Counted from the first letter of the stretch, positions 1-6,437 are shown. The stretch: 8,408 nucleotides of DNA from Candidatus Poseidoniia archaeon (GCA_022449705.1 JAKURS010000045.1:1-8408), one strand, 5' to 3'. Notes: generated by a model from the sequence alone, not told the origin. A program made the numbers and translations.

Positions 1-186
1 TGCAGTAACGAGGATTTCGCTCCCTTCCGGCACCCGTGCGGCGAGCGCCGCCGCTGCCTCGTCCAAGATGGCTGCCTCGACCAGTGGCACCCCGTCGGAG
101 AGCGGGTGGACGAAATATTGGTATTCGCCCTTGGAGACAATCAGCGAGTCGGCCAGCGAGGCGCGGAGCAGTTCCAGTTCGGTCAT
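1..186 (-). CDS. Phosphoribosyltransferase, archaeal hypoxanthine/adenine type, N-terminal part (3' end outside window)
   Basis: The minus strand is open from an ATG at 186 to the window edge, giving 62 residues starting MTELELLRASLADSL. The stretch VSKGEYQYFVHPLSDGVPLV (about residues 17-36) resembles the N-terminus of archaeal purine phosphoribosyltransferases of the Apt/Hpt group, in which a KGxYxYFVHPxxDGVP segment precedes the PRPP-binding domain. These soluble cytoplasmic enzymes salvage a purine base by joining it to PRPP. The PRPP loop itself would lie beyond base 1, so neither substrate nor catalytic residues can be checked. The ATG is the natural start: a TATA-like GCAAATAC lies 20-27 bases upstream, fitting a leaderless transcript. 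Codon use is strongly GC-ending, like the divergent flippase. It is probably a housekeeping gene flanking the glycan locus. The family call rests on remembered similarity over 62 residues only. Confidence 0.72.
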   Translation of the reverse strand, partial: MTELELLRASLADSLIVSKGEYQYFVHPLSDGVPLVEAAILDEAAAALAARVPEGSEILVTA

Positions 187-205
187 AGTCCCGCAGGACG
201 GGGCC

Positions 206-213
206 GTATTTGC
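206..213 (-). promoter_or_regulatory. Possible TATA box for the phosphoribosyltransferase gene
   Basis: On the minus strand GCAAATAC lies 20-27 bases before the ATG at 186. This AT-rich run sits in GC-rich sequence at the distance at which an archaeal TATA box would start transcription on or next to the start codon. It is a weak match to the consensus and no clear BRE is visible. Confidence 0.4.
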
Positions 214-282
214 GCGCTGCGCCGGTGATGATGACCGTGTTGTGTTATCGCTCTGGATTGGCACGGGCGGCACGCCGCCCGA

Positions 283-289
283 TTTAAAT
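283..289 (+). promoter_or_regulatory. TATA box of the flippase gene (leaderless start)
   Basis: TTTAAAT lies 22-28 bases upstream of the ATG at 311 in otherwise GC-rich sequence. This is the spacing expected if transcription begins at the start codon, and there is no Shine-Dalgarno sequence before that ATG. The box sits inside the perfect palindrome GATTTAAATC (281-290), immediately followed by a second palindrome, CGGCCGGCCG (291-300). Confidence 0.6.
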
Positions 290-310
290 CCGGCCGGCCG
301 TGCCGCAGGT

Positions 311-1831
311 ATGGCGACCTCTCGCAAGGTAGTGCTGCTCTTCGGCGTCGAGAACCTCAATGCCATCCTGGGGTGGATAGCCATAATGCTGGTCGCGCGC
401 CGCATGGGCGCTGGCACGCTGGGCGAGCTGGCGTACGCGCTCTCGCTGGTGGGCGGATTCAGTTTCCTGGCGTTCCTCGGCTTCCGCATGGCGCACGTCA
501 AGCGCGTCTCGGAAGGCATGGACCTCGGCCGCTGCATCGGCACCTTCCTGACCATCCGGCTGGCGCTGATTGCGCTGATGCTGCTCGCCCTCGGTCTCGC
601 CTGGTGGGTCTGGACCGGACTGCTTGGGAAGCAGCTCTACGACCTGTCGACCCCGCTGCTGCTGGTCCTCGTGGCGTACTGGGTGGTGCAGCTTCTGGCA
701 GGGGTGATGCTCGCCACCTTCACCGGACGGCAGGAGGGTGCGCGGGTGGCGTGGCCGGCGTTCCTGGGCACTACGGCACGGTCGCTGCTGCTGATTGCGC
801 TGGCGCTCTGGGCCAGCGAGCGCGGCGCGCTGGGGCTGGCGCAGGCGTACCTGGCAGGGATAGTGCTCACCGCGCTGGTGGCGCTCTGGTACTTCCGCGA
901 CTACCCTCTCTCGCGGCCCGACCGCGCGACGTTCGACTCCTACACACGTTACGCGCTGCCGCTGGCGGTGGCATCCATCTTCGGCGTGCTGCGACTCTAC
1001 GCCGACAAGGTCGTCGTGGGCGTTTTCTGGGACCCGCACGAGGTGGGGCTCTACTTCGGCGTCGAGCGCATCGCGCTGTTCCTGGGGATGATGGCGATGG
1101 CGCTGGAGGCGATGCTGCTCCCCTCAATCTCGGAGCTGCACAGCAAGGGCGCGGAGGCGGAGGCGGCGCAGGCAGTGGCACGCGCCGAGCGGTACACTGC
1201 CATGTTCGCGCTGCCGGCGGTGATGCTGACCATCGTCTGGGCGGCCCCGGTCATTCTGGTATTCATCAGCCGCGAGTTCCTCCCGGCGGCGCCGATACTG
1301 CAGTTGCTCTGCCTGGTGGCACTGTTGCGAGTGCTGAACCGCCCCTGGTCGGTTGCGCTGCGCGGCGCCGACCGGCCCGGGCTGACGTCGCAGGTCTCGA
1401 TTGTGGCCACCTGCCTCGGGCTGGCGCTGATGCTGCTGCTGGTGCCCCGCTCAATCCCGCACCTCGGCTTGGAAGATTTGCCGGGTCTGGGCGGGCAGGG
1501 CGCCGCACTGGCACTCTTGGGGACTGAGCTGTTCGTACTGGTCGCGCTGCGCTGGCTCTGCTACCGCCACCTCGGGATGCGCCCGTCGCCGCAGCTGCTG
1601 CGCCAGCTGCTGGCGGCGCTGCTGATTGGCGCATTGCTGTGGCAGGTGGCTTCAATGGTGGTGGTCGCGCGCTGGTACGAGCTGTTCGGGATGGCAATGC
1701 TGGGCGGCACGCTCTACTTCTCGCTGCTGGCGCTGCTGGGCGGGCTGACCCACCGTGACCTGCGCTACCTGTGGCACGCCTTCCACCCGCGCGAGATGGG
1801 CAGTTACGTGCGCGACGAGCTGCGGCGCTAG
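311..1831 (+). CDS. Polysaccharide/oligosaccharide flippase (Wzx-like, MATE/MVF superfamily)
   Basis: This 506-residue protein is almost wholly hydrophobic, with about 12-14 candidate membrane segments (for example near residues 8-28, 41-58, 78-100, 114-137, 157-168, 213-238, 250-270, 297-318, 328-342, 361-378, 395-415, 432-452 and 458-478). The loop motif DKVVVGVFWDPHEVGLY (232-248) is typical of polysaccharide-biosynthesis flippases, as is GRQEGARVAWPAFL (139-152). Such proteins move lipid-linked oligosaccharides across the cytoplasmic membrane, drawing on the products of neighbouring glycosyltransferases. Length is normal for the family. An upstream in-frame ATG at 68 is rejected because it would run through the divergent phosphoribosyltransferase gene; the ATG at 311 is preceded by a well-placed TATA box. 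Codon use is strongly GC-ending. The stop overlaps by two bases the stop of a truncated gene on the other strand. The substrate cannot be read from the sequence. Confidence 0.87.
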   Translation: MATSRKVVLLFGVENLNAILGWIAIMLVARRMGAGTLGELAYALSLVGGFSFLAFLGFRMAHVKRVSEGMDLGRCIGTFLTIRLALIALMLLALGLAWWVWTGLLGKQLYDLSTPLLLVLVAYWVVQLLAGVMLATFTGRQEGARVAWPAFLGTTARSLLLIALALWASERGALGLAQAYLAGIVLTALVALWYFRDYPLSRPDRATFDSYTRYALPLAVASIFGVLRLYADKVVVGVFWDPHEVGLYFGVERIALFLGMMAMALEAMLLPSISELHSKGAEAEAAQAVARAERYTAMFALPAVMLTIVWAAPVILVFISREFLPAAPILQLLCLVALLRVLNRPWSVALRGADRPGLTSQVSIVATCLGLALMLLLVPRSIPHLGLEDLPGLGGQGAALALLGTELFVLVALRWLCYRHLGMRPSPQLLRQLLAALLIGALLWQVASMVVVARWYELFGMAMLGGTLYFSLLALLGGLTHRDLRYLWHAFHPREMGSYVRDELRR

Positions 1832-1887
1832 AGCGTCAGCTCGCCTTCGGTGCCGCAGCTGGGACATACTGATGCCGTAAGCAATAT
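1828..1887 (-). pseudogene. C-terminal remnant of a zinc-ribbon protein
   Basis: Read on the minus strand, this stretch ends ASVCPSCGTEGELTL followed by a TAG at 1828-1830. The CPSCGTEGEL segment looks like the final knuckle of a zinc-ribbon domain, common at archaeal protein termini. The frame is closed by TGA at 1909-1911 with no ATG between, and the second cysteine pair of a ribbon is absent, so this is not a complete gene. Codons up to the cysteines are GC-ending and those before them are AT-richer, so the break probably lies near 1870-1890, next to the AT-rich dehydrogenase. The likeliest reading is the 3' end of a resident gene cut off when the neighbouring block arrived. A chance open frame of about 20 codons cannot be excluded. 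Confidence 0.4.
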
Positions 1888-1903
1888 CTTGATGTCCTTC
1901 GCT

Positions 1904-2827
1904 CTATTTCAAATACTCCATTACCTGGTCCACTATCATACAACTCACGCGACGGTTTGATTCAACAGTGACCCCTGCTATGTGGGGTGTTAAAATCAAG
2001 TTAGAAAGCCCGGCAAAAGGTCTACTTTCCGTTAAAGGTTCACTCTCGAAAACGTCAAGCATTGCCCCCCCCAAATGTCCACTCTTCAGGTATTTTACGA
2101 GAGCATCCTCATCAACAATGCCCCCTCTCGACGTATTAATCAGGATTGCGCCCTTTCGCATGTTTTGAAGCGCATAATCGCCGAATAGACCTCTTGTATC
2201 CTTATTCAAAGGCACGTGCATGGTAACGGCGTCAGAAATTCTGATCAAATCACTAAACTTCTTGTACTGTACGTCGAGCTCTCCCCATACCAGGTCATCT
2301 TTGTCAATGTTTACATCCGTGCCGACTACCCTCATGCCCAGCAATCTCGCCTTTATGGCAACAGCTCGACCAATGGAGCCAAGGCCAACAATCCCCAGGG
2401 TTTTGCCTTCAACCTCAGTCCCTATGAAATCACCCCTGGGCCACTCTCCGTTTATGATTCTACTAGTTGAATCCATTATTCCCCTAAACAATACCAGTAG
2501 ACCAGTAACCACATACTCTGCAACGCTGTCAGTATTAGCACCTTCAGCAATAACAATAGGGATGCCCTTTTTCTTGCAGTAAGCAGCATCAATGTTGTCT
2601 AAACCAACACCCAATCTTCCTATGACCCTCAAGTCCTTGGAGGAGTCAATTAATTCCCTGTTGACTAACGTTTTATTCCTGACAATAAGGGCTTGTGTGT
2701 CCGTTATATTATCAAGCAGGGAATCAATGTCTGAATGTAAATCTGGATTGTAGAGCACTTCGTGATAGGAGGAGAGTCGTGCGACCTCAGATTCATCCAT
2801 AAATTCAGTGATGATTACTCGTGCCAT
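1904..2827 (-). CDS. NAD-dependent D-isomer-specific 2-hydroxyacid dehydrogenase (sulfolactate/phosphoglycerate dehydrogenase-like)
   Basis: This complete 307-residue protein would oxidise a 2-hydroxyacid, or reduce the 2-oxoacid, with NAD(H) in the cytoplasm. The dinucleotide-binding motif is GLGSIG (148-153), with a candidate adenosine-ribose Asp at 171. The catalytic triad is present: Arg234 in NTSRGG, Glu263 in DVFESEP and His282 in TPHIAG. The N-terminal ITEFMDE and IVRNKTLV segments recall (S)-sulfolactate dehydrogenases more than classical SerA, and there is no ACT regulatory domain (SerA is typically 400-530 residues). The ATG at 2827 is chosen because nearby upstream ATGs are out of frame or stop at once; GGATGG upstream is at best a weak ribosome site. 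Base composition is much more AT-rich than all neighbours, pointing to recent acquisition. It follows the ATP-grasp gene on the same strand after 92 bases and has its own likely promoter. The substrate is unproven: sulfolactate, lactate-type acids, 3-phosphoglycerate and glycerate are all possible. Confidence 0.88.
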   Translation of the reverse strand: MARVIITEFMDESEVARLSSYHEVLYNPDLHSDIDSLLDNITDTQALIVRNKTLVNRELIDSSKDLRVIGRLGVGLDNIDAAYCKKKGIPIVIAEGANTDSVAEYVVTGLLVLFRGIMDSTSRIINGEWPRGDFIGTEVEGKTLGIVGLGSIGRAVAIKARLLGMRVVGTDVNIDKDDLVWGELDVQYKKFSDLIRISDAVTMHVPLNKDTRGLFGDYALQNMRKGAILINTSRGGIVDEDALVKYLKSGHLGGAMLDVFESEPLTESRPFAGLSNLILTPHIAGVTVESNRRVSCMIVDQVMEYLK

Positions 2828-2900
2828 CAGTCAGTCCATCCATGTGTTCGCGTCATCATTAATGTTCATTTGGTCTGGTGAAGCCCCCGTTGGTCTAGGT

Positions 2901-2911
2901 CTTTAAATTAA
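2901..2911 (-). promoter_or_regulatory. Likely TATA box for the 2-hydroxyacid dehydrogenase
   Basis: On the minus strand TTAATTTAAAG lies in the 92-base gap between the ATP-grasp stop (2920) and the dehydrogenase start (2827). Initiation about 25 bases downstream would leave a leader of roughly 50 bases, unlike the other promoters here. A second AT-rich stretch, CATTAATG (about 2857-2864), is an alternative TATA-like element 30-37 bases before the ATG. Confidence 0.45.
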
Positions 2912-2919
2912 CTCTTAGT

Positions 2920-4122
2920 TCACCGGGGCTGGAAGTTACGGGCTTTTAAGGCGAACTCACCCAAGATGGTCTTTACTATCTGGGGTAGATAGATGCGCAG
3001 AGGTCCCCAATCCCCCTTCGCAAGGATGGCGTTTATCGCTCGGCCCCGGCCCAGGGCCAATACCCTTCCTGAAGGGTGACCTTCCAATAACAGGCGTAAG
3101 GTGGCCAGGAGCCAGAGGCGGCCATAGCGCCAGCGGAGGTGTTCTTCCCTCTGAGTTCGCAGTTCGGACGGGAGGCGCTTGTTCAAAAGGGCGGCGTACA
3201 GGGCCAGAGACAGGTTGGAGCCGCTGGCCGTGGGCAGGGAGTTCCAGGACCAGGCCCGGGGGTTAACCTCCAGCAACCTCAGAGTGCCTTCGGGATCAAC
3301 TTTGAACTCCACTTGGGCCATACCCGAATAGTTAACTGACCTCAAGAGGCGCCGGCCGGCTGCCGCCACCGAGGGCTCCCACACCGATTCAGCCACGGCG
3401 GCGTCGCCGGCGCCGGGGGGGTACTGGATGAGCTTGCGGCCGGTGTACTCGGCCAGGGGAAGCCCCTTCAGGAAGGCCGCTCCGTAAGTCCACAAGCGCG
3501 CTTCGTCGCCAGGGATGAAGGCTTGGGTCAAGGGGCGAAAGGGTTCCATCTGCTCCAACTTCGCTTCCAGCTCCCGGCGGCGGGAAAAGCGGAGAACAGT
3601 CTGGCCGTAGCGGGCTTTGAATTCCGGTCTTTGGGCCAAAGGCTTGACAATGGCCGGCAGGGGGAAATCAGCGGGTAATGGCCCCCCAATCCAGGAGGTG
3701 GGGGTGTCCACACCGACGGCCTGGGCAGTGGTCAGCAGCTCGCCTTTGTCGGCGAGGGCCTTGAGGGTTCGATGAGTGGGCAGGGAGAGGTGATAGTAGC
3801 GGGAGAGGGACTGGCGGTGAATCACGCATAACTCGACCAGGTGGTCCTGAAGGGGATAGAGCACGCCGGGCTGGGGGAGGGCCTCCCCGATCTGCTCCAG
3901 GAAGGGGATGAAATGAGCGGATGAGTAGCCTGGCGACTGGAGCCAGCGGCCATACCGGCTCTCGGTGGCCAGGTCGCGGTGGGGACTCAACACTGCTACT
4001 GGTATGCCGTAGGTTCCCAGGGAACGGGTGATACCTAGGCCATTGCCGTGCGCGTTGAACACCAGCGCCAGCGGCAGCCTCTGCGTCGCCAGCCAAGCGC
4101 GGTCCCCGGCGGTCAGCCCCAT
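2920..4122 (-). CDS. ATP-grasp ligase (carboxylate-amine/thiol ligase superfamily) of a glycan locus
   Basis: This 400-residue soluble enzyme would use ATP to form an acyl-phosphate and join a carboxylate to an amine or similar nucleophile. ATP-grasp landmarks appear in order: ALADKGELL (122-130), the ATP-binding lysine in AIVKPL (Lys160), QAFIPGDE (200-207), and the Mg-binding pair Glu272 in QVEFKVD and LLEVNPRAW with Glu285 and Asn287. Related proteins occur in exopolysaccharide loci near polysaccharide deacetylases. The ATG at 4122 is chosen because it overlaps the deacetylase stop by 10 bases and has GGAG five bases upstream; an upstream GTG/ATG-like start near 4329 would add 69 low-complexity Ala/Gly/Arg residues read from inside the deacetylase gene. 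The first 26 codons are almost all GC-ending (25/26 by hand) while the next 26 are not (16/26), so the gene looks chimeric. The C-terminal 80 residues (320-400) are basic. Substrates are unknown. Confidence 0.85.
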   Translation of the reverse strand: MGLTAGDRAWLATQRLPLALVFNAHGNGLGITRSLGTYGIPVAVLSPHRDLATESRYGRWLQSPGYSSAHFIPFLEQIGEALPQPGVLYPLQDHLVELCVIHRQSLSRYYHLSLPTHRTLKALADKGELLTTAQAVGVDTPTSWIGGPLPADFPLPAIVKPLAQRPEFKARYGQTVLRFSRRRELEAKLEQMEPFRPLTQAFIPGDEARLWTYGAAFLKGLPLAEYTGRKLIQYPPGAGDAAVAESVWEPSVAAAGRRLLRSVNYSGMAQVEFKVDPEGTLRLLEVNPRAWSWNSLPTASGSNLSLALYAALLNKRLPSELRTQREEHLRWRYGRLWLLATLRLLLEGHPSGRVLALGRGRAINAILAKGDWGPLRIYLPQIVKTILGEFALKARNFQPR

Positions 4123-5459
4123 TCCAGCTCCAGCCGCCCCTGCACCACCGGCAGCGCCACGCCGCCCTCGATGGCGGAGCCGCCTCGCGGCGGCTTCAGC
4201 GGACCGCGCAGCACGACCCCCTCCAGCCGCTCGGGAGCGTTGAGTGTCAGTCCCGCTTCGGACGGCTCCAGCTCCAGCCGCGCCCGCCGGCGCCACCACT
4301 CCCAGACCTGTGCCAGCGGCGCGAACCACGCGCCGGCACCCTGCGCCGCTTCGAGCACGCGGCGGTACATTTCGCCGTAACCGGGGTAGTCGCGGTCGTC
4401 AAAGGCCGCGACGTGCCACAGCAGGTTCAGGTGGCCGCCGCCGACCGCCTCGAGCAGCTTCTGCGGCAGCTGCGGTTCGTCCATCCCTTCGCGGTCCATC
4501 ACCGTCAGCGGCAGCTCACCCAGTTCCAGCGGTTTCCCGGCAGCGTGGTCCCACGCCGTGAAGGGAAACGCGGTCCCGCCGCGCAGCCCCCAGCCGCGGG
4601 TGAAGCCAAGCGAGGAGTCGTAACGGTAGCCGGCCGCCGCCTGCGCGGGCCAGCTCTCCTCGACGGTGAAGCGGAGCCAATGCTGTCGCACCCCCACCGC
4701 ACCCTCCATTTCCTGCCGCTCGGTCGCCGCCAGTTCCGTCCGCTCCAGCCCGGCGCAGGAGCCGTGGACACCCACTTCCTGCCCGTCAGCGCGCAGCGCG
4801 TCTATCTGCTGCCGGTCGCGCCTGCGCCGCAATGTGAAAGGCGTATCGAGCCGGTGCCGCTGCCGCGGAATCACGAACCAGGTCGAGTCAATCCCGAACC
4901 CCCTCTCGAGCGTGCGGATGTCGTCGAAGCGCCACCACGGCTCCGTGCCGCCGAGATATTCGCGCAGCGCCTGCAGCCGCCCCATTCGCGCCGGCCCGCC
5001 GCGCCCCAGCAGGTAGCTGCCGAGCGTCGGCAGCCGCCACTTGCGCACGTGGTCTATGTCGTGGCTGCCGCTGCACGCCAGCGCAGCGCCGCCGGGCCAG
5101 CGCGCGACGCGTACCAACGGGAAACCGCGCTCGGCGGCGCACGCCTCGGCCAGCGGCAGCAGCTCGCGCGCCCAGCGGTCGAGCGGCGGCGCATGCCGCA
5201 GCTCCCAGGCCAGGCTTCCCGCCGGGTCCCAGCGCCCGTATTCGTCGTGTGGCCCGGAGAGTTCCTCGCAGCGTGCTAGCCACCAGCCGGCCGCCCCCGC
5301 CGGCGACCACACCCCGTCCGCGAGGTGGTGGCCGTCCGCGACCGTCAGCCTCCCTGCGCCAGTGTAGGCCGGCTGCGGCTCGAACTGTGGTGCTGCGTAG
5401 CCGGGAATTCCGGCGACCGCCAGCAGGTGGCGCAGGCCATGCTGGTGCAGTGCTCCCAT
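4113..5459 (-). CDS. Polysaccharide deacetylase-like (NodB/CE4 superfamily) protein
   Basis: This protein of 448 residues has an N-terminal region of about 120 residues with no recognised motif, then a NodB-like core. ACSGSHDIDHV (128-138) supplies the HDxD metal/catalytic segment (His133, Asp134, Asp136), EVGVHGS (228-234) the metal-binding His232, YRYDSSLGF (278-286) resembles the third motif, and NLLWHV (345-350) supplies the late His349. Such enzymes remove N- or O-acetyl groups from sugars with a divalent metal. The last 55-60 residues look like an added beta-rich tail. No signal peptide is seen, so action is probably cytoplasmic on glycan precursors. The ATG at 5459 is chosen over a TTG at 5471 because the TATA box at 5480-5485 is then 21-26 bases upstream. 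It is followed by, and probably translationally coupled to, the ATP-grasp gene. Codons are strongly GC-ending, like the flippase. Confidence 0.83.
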   Translation of the reverse strand: MGALHQHGLRHLLAVAGIPGYAAPQFEPQPAYTGAGRLTVADGHHLADGVWSPAGAAGWWLARCEELSGPHDEYGRWDPAGSLAWELRHAPPLDRWARELLPLAEACAAERGFPLVRVARWPGGAALACSGSHDIDHVRKWRLPTLGSYLLGRGGPARMGRLQALREYLGGTEPWWRFDDIRTLERGFGIDSTWFVIPRQRHRLDTPFTLRRRRDRQQIDALRADGQEVGVHGSCAGLERTELAATERQEMEGAVGVRQHWLRFTVEESWPAQAAAGYRYDSSLGFTRGWGLRGGTAFPFTAWDHAAGKPLELGELPLTVMDREGMDEPQLPQKLLEAVGGGHLNLLWHVAAFDDRDYPGYGEMYRRVLEAAQGAGAWFAPLAQVWEWWRRRARLELEPSEAGLTLNAPERLEGVVLRGPLKPPRGGSAIEGGVALPVVQGRLELEWG

Positions 5460-5479
5460 GGGCTTCGACAATAGATGTG

Positions 5480-5485
5480 TTTAAA
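5480..5485. promoter_or_regulatory. Shared bidirectional TATA box for the deacetylase and glycosyltransferase genes
   Basis: The palindrome TTTAAA lies in the 48-base gap between divergent start codons. It is 21-26 bases before the minus-strand ATG at 5459 and 23-28 bases before the plus-strand ATG at 5508, so both genes have leaderless spacing from one box. No second TATA-like element is seen in the gap. It is inferred from position; no BRE is clear on either side. Confidence 0.55.
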
Positions 5486-5507
5486 GAGCAATACTCCCTG
5501 TCAATGT

Positions 5508-6437
5508 ATGCGGGTGCTGCACCTGAACAGTCCTGCCAAAGTGGGTTGGGTGCTGGCCCAAGCCCAGCGGCGACTGGGATTGGAAGCAACGGTGGTTCTA
5601 ACCCATTCCCGCCACTGGCACCACCGCTACGATGTGGACCTGAGCAGCTATGACACTTCCACCCTGTCCGGGAAGTACGGCGTGGGGCGGGAATTGCTGC
5701 GGCTGGTGCAGGGTTGCGACCTGCTCCACTACCACGGCGCCCCTGTCAGCCAGGGTTACCGCGACCTGCTGCTCTGGGCGGTGGGGCTGGGCAAGCCGGT
5801 GTTCCTGCACCATCACGGTAGTGAGGTAAGAGGGAGACCGTATCCCTGGCTGGCCAGCCGCCTGAGCCGCCATCGTTTCGTCAGTACCCCCGACCTGCTG
5901 TCTTGGGTGCCAGCCGCTGAGTGGATTCCCAACCCCGTGCTGCTGGAGCAGCTGCCACGGACCGCGCCGCCAGCCAGCGAGCGGCCGCTGCTGGTCCATG
6001 CTCCCACCGACCGGGAAGTGAAGAACACGGAGGCGGTCCTGGCCGCCGTTGCAGAACTGCGACAGCGTGGCGTTGATTTTGACTTCCGGCTGGTGGAGAA
6101 CTGCACCCACCAAGAAACCGTCGCAGCGCTGCGGCAGGCTGACATCGTAGTGGACTGGGTCAATCCCCGCTTTGGCATCTACGGGGTCCTCTCGATCGAG
6201 GCCATGGCTCTGGGCAGGCCGGCAGTCTGTACCCTGAGCCCCGGCCTGTACGAGGAGTCTGAACTGCCGGTGATACCCGCTTCACCCGCCGAACTGGCGG
6301 GAGTGCTGCAGCACCTTATCGCGGCGCCGGAAAGCCGGAAGCGGATTGGCGCCGCCGGAAGACGCTTTGTCCTGAAGCACCACCATCCAGGCCAGATCGC
6401 ACTCCGGGTGCTGAGGGCTTACCGGGAATGGGCATAG
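5508..6437 (+). CDS. GT-B fold glycosyltransferase (GT4-like), compact
   Basis: This 309-residue enzyme would transfer a sugar from a nucleotide-activated donor to a growing glycan on the cytoplasmic side. The N-terminal domain holds DLLHYHG (71-77) and VFLHHHGSE (98-106), typical of acceptor-side loops in GT4-like enzymes. The donor domain holds the phosphate-binding VHAPTDREVKNTE (163-175) and RFGIYGVLSIEAMALGRPAV (221-240), where Glu231 is the second glutamate of the usual EX7E motif; the first position is Gly223. It is shorter than most GT4 proteins (350-420), mainly through a reduced N-terminal half. The ATG at 5508 is chosen because residues from there read MRVLHLN, a normal first beta-strand; an ATG at 5475 would put the TATA box inside the coding region. 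Its 3' end overlaps the convergent nucleotidyltransferase by 19 bases. Third-position GC is lower than in the divergent deacetylase. Donor and acceptor are unknown. Confidence 0.84.
   Translation: MRVLHLNSPAKVGWVLAQAQRRLGLEATVVLTHSRHWHHRYDVDLSSYDTSTLSGKYGVGRELLRLVQGCDLLHYHGAPVSQGYRDLLLWAVGLGKPVFLHHHGSEVRGRPYPWLASRLSRHRFVSTPDLLSWVPAAEWIPNPVLLEQLPRTAPPASERPLLVHAPTDREVKNTEAVLAAVAELRQRGVDFDFRLVENCTHQETVAALRQADIVVDWVNPRFGIYGVLSIEAMALGRPAVCTLSPGLYEESELPVIPASPAELAGVLQHLIAAPESRKRIGAAGRRFVLKHHHPGQIALRVLRAYREWA

Noticed and set aside
68..310. In-frame N-terminal extension of the flippase from an ATG at 68
   Set aside because: It runs across the divergent phosphoribosyltransferase coding region and adds 81 non-membrane, low-complexity residues; the ATG at 311 has a correctly placed TATA box.
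2831..2869. Twelve-codon upstream frame (ATG at 2869 to TGA at 2831-2833) in the dehydrogenase leader
   Set aside because: It could be a leader peptide ending just before the real start, but it has no ribosome site, no regulatory codon pattern and no sign of conservation that I can test.
4123..4329. Upstream extension of the ATP-grasp gene by 69 residues
   Set aside because: The added residues are Ala/Gly/Arg-rich and come from out-of-frame reading of the deacetylase 3' region; the start at 4122 gives a normal family length and a 10-base overlap.
4413..5279. Long plus-strand open frame of 288 codons opposite the deacetylase
   Set aside because: It is antisense to a gene with clear NodB motifs and has the Arg/Pro/Ala-rich composition produced by GC-ending codons on the other strand; other long frames opposite the flippase (284-1039, 373-1527) fail in the same way.
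5475..5507. Glycosyltransferase start at the ATG at 5475
   Set aside because: It would place the only TATA box inside the gene and add a cysteine-rich leader before the normal first beta-strand MRVLHLN.
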